A model generated the notes under the pieces. That model did not search any database and was not told the origin of the DNA. It worked only from the letters and a program-made list of their open reading frames with translations. The translations under genes were made by a program, and so were the position numbers. A stretch of 64,000 nt of DNA from Mariniblastus sp. (GTDB lineage Bacteria > Planctomycetota > Planctomycetia > Pirellulales > Pirellulaceae), in NCBI GenBank assembly GCA_029251085.1, contig JAQXDZ010000014.1:26353-90352 (forward strand), given 5' to 3'. Positions 54,002 to 61,426 of this stretch are shown here, one piece after another (position 1 is the stretch's first letter; each line of letters starts with the position of its first letter).

Positions 54002-54601
54002 CTAGAGCGGTTGCCGCCCTGATAAGGCATCTGCCAAGATTTCTTTATTCGTGTATTCCAGAATGCTGCCAGTCGTTATCCCGCGGGCAAGCTTTGTCAA
54101 CCTAATGTCAAATTCAGAAAGTAAATTCGAAATATGAAGCGCGGTACCATCTCCCTCCACCGTAGGATTGGTCGCCATAATCACTTCTTCGAAGGTTCCC
54201 TGAGAAACCCGCCCCATCAGTTGATCAATGGTGAGTTGGTCAGGGCCGACATTTTCAAGCGGTGCGATCCGCCCAAGGAGTACATGATATAGTCCCCGAT
54301 AAGTCCCCGACTGCTCGAGGGCCATTAGATCTCGCGGTTGCTGTACTACGCAAATCAACTTTTGATCGCGGGCAGGATCACGGCAAATATTACACATCTC
54401 GCTTTCAGCAAGATTAAAACAAATCCCACAGTAGCGAACGTTCTCACGAACAGTACGAATCGAATCGGCTAACGCAAAAGCCTCTGATTCCGGAACCCGC
54501 AAAATATGGTACGCCAGACGTTCCGCCGATTTACGGCCGATTCCCGGCAATCGCGCAAGTTGATCAATCATGTTTGAGACTGAGTCAGATAGTTCGGCCA
54601 T
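54002..54601 (-). CDS. recR: Recombination protein RecR
   Basis: Protein of 199 aa, standard RecR length. RecR works with RecO/RecF to load RecA at gaps. The N-terminal helix-hairpin-helix is LARLPGIGRKSAERLAYHIL, the four-cysteine zinc finger CGICFNLAESEMCNIC (about residues 58-73), then a Toprim domain (KLICVVQQPRDLMALEQSG), and a Walker-B-like C-terminus (LARGITTGSILEYTNKEILADAL). It ends the dnaX-ybaB-recR cluster, an order conserved across bacteria, after a 118-bp gap. Confidence 0.97.
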   Translation of the reverse strand: MAELSDSVSNMIDQLARLPGIGRKSAERLAYHILRVPESEAFALADSIRTVRENVRYCGICFNLAESEMCNICRDPARDQKLICVVQQPRDLMALEQSGTYRGLYHVLLGRIAPLENVGPDQLTIDQLMGRVSQGTFEEVIMATNPTVEGDGTALHISNLLSEFDIRLTKLARGITTGSILEYTNKEILADALSGRQPL

Positions 54602-54719
54602 GATCTCGTGTTCTCTACCTTCCCTGGTTTATGTGCGGAACAGTTGCCGATTGCCAACATCCATCCCGGCAACTGTAAAGTCCTCAGCGGCTTGGTTTAA
54701 GGGACACCCCATAAATCAA

Positions 54720-55115
54720 TCAAATTTTCGGTGAAGCCAATCCCGAAGAATCGTCCCCTTCGTCTCCCCCCATAAATTGCTTCAACATGTCTTCCATATT
54801 TCCAGGCAGGGGTAAATCCTCGGTAACCGATTGCATTACTTCCAATCTCAATTGCTGCTGCTTTTCCAACGCGTCATTAATCGCCGCAGGGAGTAAATCT
54901 TGAATCATCTCGACATCGTTTTGCTGGGAAAGAGCAGGATCAATTGAAACACTCAGAATCTGTCCAATCCCGTTCGCTTGCACCTTAATCATGCCGCCGC
55001 CGGATGCACCATGAACTGTTTTTGTTTTGAGTTCCTCCATTTGCTCCTGCATCCGGGGGCCCATGGTCCGCGCCTGCTTCATCAAGGCAGCGATGTTTCC
55101 GATTCCTTTTAACAT
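54720..55115 (-). CDS. ybaB: YbaB/EbfC family nucleoid-associated protein
   Basis: Protein of 131 aa from ATG 55115. YbaB/EbfC is a small dimeric DNA-binding protein encoded between dnaX and recR in most bacteria. Visible features are a long N-terminal helix (GNIAALMKQARTMGPRMQEQ), the core GGGMIKVQANGIGQILSVSID, and a helical C-terminus. An acidic tail (GGDEGDDSSG) is longer than usual. Two upstream in-frame TTG codons could extend it by five residues, but GGAG six bases before this ATG supports the choice. Confidence 0.94.
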   Translation of the reverse strand: MLKGIGNIAALMKQARTMGPRMQEQMEELKTKTVHGASGGGMIKVQANGIGQILSVSIDPALSQQNDVEMIQDLLPAAINDALEKQQQLRLEVMQSVTEDLPLPGNMEDMLKQFMGGDEGDDSSGLASPKI

Positions 55116-55178
55116 CTCAATCTCCAACAAGAATTAAACAACTGCGGTAGATTAGCAAACCGCTTTACCCAGCTCAAC

Positions 55179-57107
55179 TCAACGCTTTTTCGAGGGAATA
55201 GGTTCACGAAAACCAGTAATCTCGGCGTCAAACAATTCCATGGCCTCTTTCACCAAGGCTACATCCTGCAATTTCCTTACCTGCTGTGCGCGGGTAAGTT
55301 TAGGCTTTGGCGCCGGCCTCTCAATGGTTTTTTGAGAAACCAAAAACTCAACGCGAACCGCCTGCCGGGTTTCCTTTTCAAATGCCTCTTCAAAACGAAC
55401 GCGCCGTTCGGGCTTCATGCATAGATCTCGACTTACCTTGTCCCGCAAAGTAACGAGCAGCTGATCCGCCCCTTTCAGTTCAACCGACTCATAATTGGCA
55501 GCCATTTCGGCCGTCATATCACCCATCGTTTCGAGAACCGTTTTCCAATGAGCTTCGATCGAGCCCGTATCTGACGGCGTCGAACGAGAATCTGACTGGG
55601 GAATAGACTCGACAGTTGGCTGCAAATCCCCGGTTGCCTGACCTTCGCCAGACGACGCCGAAACAACCGAGGTCGCTGGTTTGACCGGGACGTCGACAGC
55701 AACTGCTTCCGAACTCCCTCGGTCTTCCTTCGCGTCCGCTCGTTGTGATGTTGTTACAGAAGCAACTTGAGCCTCTGTTGCGACGGCAACGTTCGCTGGC
55801 TGCTGAGGTTCCGGACTAGGAGCTATTCCGTTTTTTTTTAAGGCAGCCTGATCAGCAGCACCAGAAACATCGACTCGCTTCATTTCAACGCGCTGACGTG
55901 GTGCCGCCGCTCCGGGTGGCTTGCTGGCTTTGGGGTCTGACAACTGAGAAACCAATTCAGAAATCGTTTCCAATTTCTCGAGATTGCAGACCCGAACAAC
56001 CGCAGCCTCCAACAACGTTCTCCCGTGCAGGCTTGACTGCATCCGAACGACGGCAGAGTCAAGCAACTGAACAATCGTGAGTATCGTTTCCAGCCCAATG
56101 GCATCGGAAAGTGTTTTCAAAAGCTCGAGGTCGCCTTCACTACAGTTGAGAAAAGTATCCGGACCGCAATCGACACTCGCGACCATCATGTCTCTGAAAT
56201 AGCCCAACAGTTGATCTGCCATTTGCCCGGCGTCGACACCATCGGTGATTCCGTGATGAATTAAATTAAGTGCGGCCATCGGATCAGCATTTACCATTGC
56301 AGTCGAGATATCCGCGATCCTGCCCATATCTGCAGTCCCAAGTAGCTCATGGACTTCCTGAACTGAAATTGAGTTCCCACAAAACGAGAAAAGTTGTTCA
56401 AGCAATGACTGACTGTCTCGCATTGATCCATTGGCGCGTCGAGCAAGCAAAGCCAGTGCCTGCTCGTCGGCAGTCACACCTTCATTGGCTGCGATCTCGC
56501 CGAGACGCTTGGAAATTTCATTTGTCTGAACGGGTGAGAAATCAAATCGCTGACAACGCGACAATACTGTGATCGGTATTTTCTGTGGGTCCGTCGTGCA
56601 AAAAATAAATTTGACGTGCGGCGGCGGTTCTTCCAGCGTTTTTAGCAGTGCATTGAAAGCCTGCATCGTTAGCATGTGCACTTCGTCGATGATATAGATT
56701 TTATATTTACAGCGACTTGGACGAACGGACGCATTGGACCGCAACAATCGAATCTCATCAATTCCTCGATTACTCGCGCCATCAATTTCTAAAACATCAA
56801 CATCGTCACCCGCTGAAACGGCTTCGCAGATACTACATTTTCCACACGGGGTTTTTGTTGGGCCTTCAACGCAATTAAGACACTTTGCAAAAATACGCGC
56901 AGACGAAGTCTTTCCAACGCCTCGAGCCCCGGTGAACAGATACGCGTGACCGACACGATTCTTATCAATCGCATTAGATAATGCGGTCGCAATGTGACTT
57001 TGCCCAACCAACTCCCCAAACAACTGGGGGCGGTATTTAAGTGCGACAACTTTATATTGTCCGTCATCAGTGGGCGAAGGTGAATTCATCACAAAACCAT
57101 TGGCCAT
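55179..57107 (-). CDS. dnaX: DNA polymerase III subunit tau/gamma
   Basis: Protein of 642 aa (tau). Clamp-loader ATPase domain: Walker A FTGARGVGKTSSARI, zinc module CLNCVEGPTKTPCGKCSICE, Walker B IYIIDEVHMLTMQAFNALLK and SRC motif TVLSRCQRFDF. Domain III ends near residue 370. A Pro/Ala/Gln-rich linker (about 390-520) leads to tau-specific domains. At residues 423-426 the codons TTA AAA AAA AAC form a run of nine A; reading either other frame gives a stop within a few codons, which would make a gamma-length protein. ybaB follows after 63 bp and the SRP RNA lies upstream. Confidence 0.97.
   Translation of the reverse strand: MANGFVMNSPSPTDDGQYKVVALKYRPQLFGELVGQSHIATALSNAIDKNRVGHAYLFTGARGVGKTSSARIFAKCLNCVEGPTKTPCGKCSICEAVSAGDDVDVLEIDGASNRGIDEIRLLRSNASVRPSRCKYKIYIIDEVHMLTMQAFNALLKTLEEPPPHVKFIFCTTDPQKIPITVLSRCQRFDFSPVQTNEISKRLGEIAANEGVTADEQALALLARRANGSMRDSQSLLEQLFSFCGNSISVQEVHELLGTADMGRIADISTAMVNADPMAALNLIHHGITDGVDAGQMADQLLGYFRDMMVASVDCGPDTFLNCSEGDLELLKTLSDAIGLETILTIVQLLDSAVVRMQSSLHGRTLLEAAVVRVCNLEKLETISELVSQLSDPKASKPPGAAAPRQRVEMKRVDVSGAADQAALKKNGIAPSPEPQQPANVAVATEAQVASVTTSQRADAKEDRGSSEAVAVDVPVKPATSVVSASSGEGQATGDLQPTVESIPQSDSRSTPSDTGSIEAHWKTVLETMGDMTAEMAANYESVELKGADQLLVTLRDKVSRDLCMKPERRVRFEEAFEKETRQAVRVEFLVSQKTIERPAPKPKLTRAQQVRKLQDVALVKEAMELFDAEITGFREPIPSKKR
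55831..55841 (-). promoter_or_regulatory. Slippery A9 run inside dnaX
   Basis: The mRNA reads TTAAAAAAAAAC at residues 423-426 (nine A, complement of 55831-55839). One extra A gives Lys-Lys-Lys-Arg-Asn-Ser-Ser then TAG; one fewer gives Lys-Lys-Thr-Glu then TAG. Transcriptional slippage on such a run makes the gamma form of DnaX in Thermus thermophilus, and ribosomal frameshifting does so in E. coli. The predicted short form is about 430 aa, close to E. coli gamma. Confidence 0.7.
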
Positions 57108-57276
57108 AGAATTGAACGCGCATCATTGGTGGAAACCAATTCTAACCGATTCACCAAGCCAACGAGTAGGTCCCGCCTTGGCTGAAAAGCCACTCTTTGT
57201 GGTGCGGTCGAAAAAACACGCGTGGGGGCGCAGATAAAATTTCCGCAAAATTCAAATTCGTAACGCTGTCTACGAA

Positions 57277-57389
57277 AAAATCTGCGGATGAGAGAGCCCC
57301 GCACAAGAGTACCCCGCTTAGGGCTGCTCCATATTTCAGGCCTGACCCATTTCACGGCTCCCCCTCGCGGAGCTCACTCATCAACAGAT
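57277..57389 (-). ncRNA. ffs: Signal recognition particle RNA (small bacterial type)
   Basis: On the minus strand GGTCAGG (complement of 57341-57347) and AGCAGCC-CTAAGCGG (complement of about 57314-57328) are the conserved strands of SRP RNA domain IV, where Ffh binds. The arms pair along their length: TCTG with CAGA, GATGAG (57377-57382) with CTCATC (57287-57292), and CCGC with GCGG. The closing helix is followed by six T (57275-57280), so it doubles as terminator. Size is about 110 nt, the 4.5S-like form without an Alu domain. It lies 170 bp upstream of dnaX on the same strand, a common neighbourhood. Confidence 0.93.
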
Positions 57390-57397
57390 TTACCTAG

Positions 57398-57426
57398 TTT
57401 TTACTCACAGCACGAGCTTTCGTCAA
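57398..57426 (-). promoter_or_regulatory. Promoter of the SRP RNA
   Basis: On the minus strand TTGACG (57426-57421), a 17-bp spacer, then TAAAAA (57403-57398). Start is predicted near 57391, matching the 5' end of the paired SRP RNA structure. Confidence 0.6.
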
Positions 57427-57529
57427 ACCGTAAAACAAATTTACTTGGCCAACATGTCTGATTTATTCATTCCAGAAGTCCGAAAACTGATTCAGCCCGA
57501 TGTTTCCCCGCAGTTTTTTCAAATGGCTC

Positions 57530-59455
57530 TCATGAACCGGAAAATGACGAATCGGAAAACAAATGCGAATGCTCCGGATTGTTAACGATATGATTCGCAA
57601 TTCGCTCAGAAATTGCACCGATGGTCATGTAGGGGTTCACCCCGAGCGCCGTGGGGATCACTGATCCGTCAGACACATACAACCCCCGATGGACTGCCAA
57701 CTCGCCAGTGCCCGCGTCCAGATATCCACCCTGCTGATAATCAAAGACCTGTCCTAGATGATTGACGGCTCCCTCAGTTGGTTCGTCCGACATCCCGCAC
57801 CCGCCGAGCGGATGAACCGTGACGAGGTTATCGCCGAATGCTTTCAGACGTTTATAACGCCCCCCATGCGCCTTGGCCAGTTTTTCAAAGTGGCGGAAAA
57901 CTCGCTGTCGATAGGCACTCGATTTCAGTCCTTCCCATTTAATTTGCCAACGCCCCATTTTCTTGACTAGGCGTCCCGCACTTTCGTCATGCCCCATCCC
58001 CAGCATCACCATCGAGTGATCCAATTCGGGATCTCGCAGCAAAGCCGAAAATAGGTTCATCGCTCCCCGCGGAATCGAAGAATCCTGAATCAACAAATGT
58101 TTTCGAAAATCCTCATCGTCGCAAAAATTAAGGGACGTCTGCACCGTCGGGCCGACCTGCTTGCCCTGTCCTTGAAACGCTCCAAAACCCCCGATATTGT
58201 TTCCTCCAGGCAAGCCTGTGACGAAACCAATCGCATCACCGTTACCAGACCAATGCCTTCCAAGACTCGGAGAGAACTGCAATTTTTCATCTTGCGAATC
58301 CAGCAAAATTGCAGCACTTGCCGGACTCCCGGCGCCAACCACGACCAGCTCTGAATTGACTTGCAGCGGAGTCCGGGAAACCTGGCCATTCCGTTCTTCG
58401 ATATACGTCATGTGAACCCGGTAGTAACCTGCACACTTTTCAATCGAATTCACCTCTACCTGAGTATAAATCTCAGTACCATTGTGTTTCGCAACTGGCA
58501 GATAATTCATGGCAAGTGTATTTTTCGCACCGACATTACACCCATTGGTGCAATCTCCACACAACGTACACGGTCGCTGAATCATCCCAAAAGAATTCCT
58601 AAATTCCTCATCCAGATAACGATAGTCATACATGACTGAAATATTTGATCGGTCAAAAAAATCAGGTTGCCGACTTATTTGTTCCGCTGCTTGACGCCTG
58701 ATACGGACCTTCGGTGTTTGATCAAACGGGGTTCGGCTCAAGCTCAATGCCGAAGCGACGCGATCGTAATAAGGGTGCAAAACCTCCGCGTTGTTTAACG
58801 CGGCAGGCCAACGCTGTTGCTGAAATACCTTTGAATTGGGTCGCAAGGCGATGCTCGCGTTGATTAACGATCCTCCCCCAAGGCCATTCCCAGAGAGGAT
58901 GTTCACCTCATCATTCATCATCAAATTAAAAACACCTAACGGCCTCGCTCGCTGCCCCTTCGTAGGCCCGGCGAAGACATTGCTCGCATTCGCTGATACG
59001 GCAGAAAATGTATCCGGAAAAGTCCCCGGAACCCACTCCTTCCCGCGTTCGAGGATACACATCCGATATTGATCCCCTAACCTTTGGGAGATGCGCGCCG
59101 CGGCAATCGACGCTCCATACCCCGAACCAATCACGACGACGCTGAAATGGACAGAATCTGGATTTTGGCTAGTGCGAAATAAATCGCGGATAGGATTCGC
59201 CAACCTACCTCCGTAGGCCTGTAAGCTTCGCGCGTAATCACTCGCGGCACGCTGCTTTAAGGCAGATTGGCCAGATCTTGCCCGCTGACCGATTTTCACG
59301 AGTTTACCAAGGCGTCCGTCTGCCTGCAGGGACTGATTGCCCGTTAAGGCTGCGCCAACCGCCACTGCTGATTTCAATACCCCACGACGATTTAAAGAGG
59401 TCTTACCGGGGTTAACAGTATTTGGTTTTTCGCCGGTAGAGTGCTGCCTAGGCAT
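57530..59455 (-). CDS. GMC-type FAD oxidoreductase with Tat-like signal
   Basis: Protein of 641 aa. The N-terminus has a twin-arginine type leader (SLNRRGVLKSAVAVGAALTG, about residues 20-39), so it is probably exported. The FAD-binding Rossmann motif is VVVIGSGYGASIAAARIS (about 105-122). A cysteine-rich block RPCTLCGDCTNGCNVGAKNT (about 295-314) is typical of the cholesterol-oxidase-like branch. The C-terminal catalytic part includes VHPLGGCGMSDEP and a final FAD loop (LYVSDGSVIPTALGVNPYMT). The substrate is probably a sterol- or alcohol-like compound but is not known. It stands alone. Confidence 0.93.
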   Translation of the reverse strand: MPRQHSTGEKPNTVNPGKTSLNRRGVLKSAVAVGAALTGNQSLQADGRLGKLVKIGQRARSGQSALKQRAASDYARSLQAYGGRLANPIRDLFRTSQNPDSVHFSVVVIGSGYGASIAAARISQRLGDQYRMCILERGKEWVPGTFPDTFSAVSANASNVFAGPTKGQRARPLGVFNLMMNDEVNILSGNGLGGGSLINASIALRPNSKVFQQQRWPAALNNAEVLHPYYDRVASALSLSRTPFDQTPKVRIRRQAAEQISRQPDFFDRSNISVMYDYRYLDEEFRNSFGMIQRPCTLCGDCTNGCNVGAKNTLAMNYLPVAKHNGTEIYTQVEVNSIEKCAGYYRVHMTYIEERNGQVSRTPLQVNSELVVVGAGSPASAAILLDSQDEKLQFSPSLGRHWSGNGDAIGFVTGLPGGNNIGGFGAFQGQGKQVGPTVQTSLNFCDDEDFRKHLLIQDSSIPRGAMNLFSALLRDPELDHSMVMLGMGHDESAGRLVKKMGRWQIKWEGLKSSAYRQRVFRHFEKLAKAHGGRYKRLKAFGDNLVTVHPLGGCGMSDEPTEGAVNHLGQVFDYQQGGYLDAGTGELAVHRGLYVSDGSVIPTALGVNPYMTIGAISERIANHIVNNPEHSHLFSDSSFSGS

Positions 59456-59819
59456 GGATGACGTTACTTCCCTGTAAAGTCAATTAGAACGATCAATAAG
59501 AGTGGTAGCTGCAGGTTTTAAAAGCGATACATTTCGTAACAGCTTTTTGCATTGCTTTTACCCGCAACTCTTATTGGGTAATTATCGAACCGAATCCACG
59601 TTCTACCCACGGGAATTATCTATTCAAACCATTTACATAACGCAACCGAAGCGACAACTCGGGTCTGGGAAGAGCTATCTTAAAAACAAACTTTAACAGC
59701 CAGGCAAACCTTAACAGCCAAGCAGACCTTAACGGAAACCCGAATAAGGCAATGGCTTCCTGCGATCAAGAAGCGTAAAGATGAGTGGGTGGGGCGAAAA
59801 TTAGATCACGCGCGATCGC
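59456..59819. other. Gene-free stretch with an 18-bp tandem repeat
   Basis: Between the HtrA-like gene and the GMC oxidoreductase, both minus strand. It holds the repeat at 59691-59735. A short plus-strand frame (59502-59696) has no recognisable domain. The GMC promoter should lie here. No RNA family recognised. Confidence 0.5.
59691..59735. repeat. Imperfect 18-bp tandem repeat, 2.5 copies
   Basis: CTTTAACAGCCAGGCAAA (59691-59708), CCTTAACAGCCAAGCAGA (59709-59726), then CCTTAACGG. Units differ at three positions. Intergenic; function unknown, possibly slippage or a binding-site array. Confidence 0.8.
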
Positions 59820-61199
59820 CTATCGCATGTTTTCCGGTCGTTTCCCGACAACAACCTGCGTCACCCGTTCTTTTCCGTCACGAATTAATTTGACCTGAAC
59901 AAGTGTCTGTGGACGCGTCATTTCAGCTAAACGATAAAGGTGTTTGAAATTTTTCACTTCAACGTCATCCCACTGACGAATAATATCAAAGGAACGAATT
60001 CCCGCCGCGAAAGCGGGAGCCCCCTCAACTACCTGGGACAACATCGCCCCATCAAGATCTGGAAGCTGCAACCTCATCGCGTCTCGATGTTTTACCTCGA
60101 CAGGTTTTACACCCAGGTACCCGCGAGTCACGGTACCCTTACTGCTAAGTTCTCGATAAATAAACTTGGCCGTTTCACTAGGAACCGCAAAACTGATCCC
60201 TTGGAACGAGTCCCCAAAAATTGAAGTATTGATCCCAATCACGCGTCCTTGAGCATCAACTAATGGACCACCGCTGTTCCCTGGATTCACCGCAGCATCG
60301 GTTTGCAGCAAACTTTGCGTTGGGTGGTTGATATCGCCGGGACGATTTTTTCCACTGATAATTCCCGAGGTTACGGTGTGTTGAAAACCGTAGGGACTTC
60401 CAATCGCCCAAACAATCGAGCCAACATTAACTTGCTCACTGTCCCCCCAGGTGGCAGGAATCAAATCCGGAGCTTCGATCTTTAAAAGTGCCAAATCGCT
60501 CGACTCATCCTCTCCGACTAACGTCGCTACGAATTGACGCCGATCATGCAATTGAATTAAGATCGAGTCGGCTCCACGAACGACATGCTGATTGGTAAGA
60601 ATAAATCCGTCGGTCGACATGATCACGCCTGACCCCATGCCGTTCTCCTCAACCCTCCCACTTCCGTCCTTGATCGCGTTTATGCTAACCACGCTCGGAC
60701 GGACGCTGAGGGCAACCATCTGATACGCATTGGACACATCGGTAAGCGGTCGCTTGCCAAGGTTCTCAACAGCAAAATCATATTCCGCCAGCATTTTTCC
60801 GCGCGTGGAAGAGTATTGATATCTCTCAACCATTTCCGGCCCAAGGAAAAACATTCCCAGCACGAACACGATGCTAAAAACAAAAAAACCAGTGCCTGAA
60901 CTGCTCGAACTCGAAACGTCGCCTCCGGGAGTTCGCTTCGGTCTTTGCTTCTGCTCTGGAGCGACGCTCGTCTCCACAATTGCACTGCCAGGAAAGGGGT
61001 CAGCTTGAGATCCTTGACCCGGTGCTCGAAGTAGAAATTGTTCAGCTGGGCTCTGTTGAGCAGAAGAGTCCGATTCGCTCGTGAAGACGACCCGTGGCCG
61101 CCCGGGGTCAGGGCGGCGATTGAGTTGATGATCGACCGGTAAACCTTCTAAATTAGAAGGCTCAGATTCGGAAGGCTCAAATTCAGAAGGTGAGTCCAT
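59820..61199 (-). CDS. HtrA/DegP-like serine protease
   Basis: Protein of 459 aa anchored in the inner membrane. A polar, proline- and serine-rich cytoplasmic N-terminus (1 to about 100) leads to one membrane helix (about 104-121). The trypsin-like domain has the triad His205 (LTNQHVVRG), Asp235 (SSDLALLK) and Ser309 (NPGNSGGPLVD). One PDZ domain follows (about 360-450; GYLGVKPVEV, MLSQVVEGAPAFAAGIRSFD). This is the DegS/HtrA layout for periplasmic quality control or stress signalling. It is on the same strand as the DUF2330 gene upstream but 227 bp apart. Confidence 0.95.
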   Translation of the reverse strand: MDSPSEFEPSESEPSNLEGLPVDHQLNRRPDPGRPRVVFTSESDSSAQQSPAEQFLLRAPGQGSQADPFPGSAIVETSVAPEQKQRPKRTPGGDVSSSSSSGTGFFVFSIVFVLGMFFLGPEMVERYQYSSTRGKMLAEYDFAVENLGKRPLTDVSNAYQMVALSVRPSVVSINAIKDGSGRVEENGMGSGVIMSTDGFILTNQHVVRGADSILIQLHDRRQFVATLVGEDESSDLALLKIEAPDLIPATWGDSEQVNVGSIVWAIGSPYGFQHTVTSGIISGKNRPGDINHPTQSLLQTDAAVNPGNSGGPLVDAQGRVIGINTSIFGDSFQGISFAVPSETAKFIYRELSSKGTVTRGYLGVKPVEVKHRDAMRLQLPDLDGAMLSQVVEGAPAFAAGIRSFDIIRQWDDVEVKNFKHLYRLAEMTRPQTLVQVKLIRDGKERVTQVVVGKRPENMR

Positions 61200-61426
61200 T
61201 TGGATCCGGTTCCCCGTCGAAAGTTTTATTCACTCCTAATAAGTATACCGGCAAAAAACAGCTTCGGTTTACAGAATTTAAGTCCGCGGGCGATAACGAC
61301 TTATTTCACGGGCAAAAACTCCAAAAATATATTTCTAGCTCAGCGACAAACCCCGATTTTATTGAACTTCTAAATGCTAACAGATCTACCCAAAGCCACA
61401 GAAACCAAACACTCTTCGGCGTGGCT

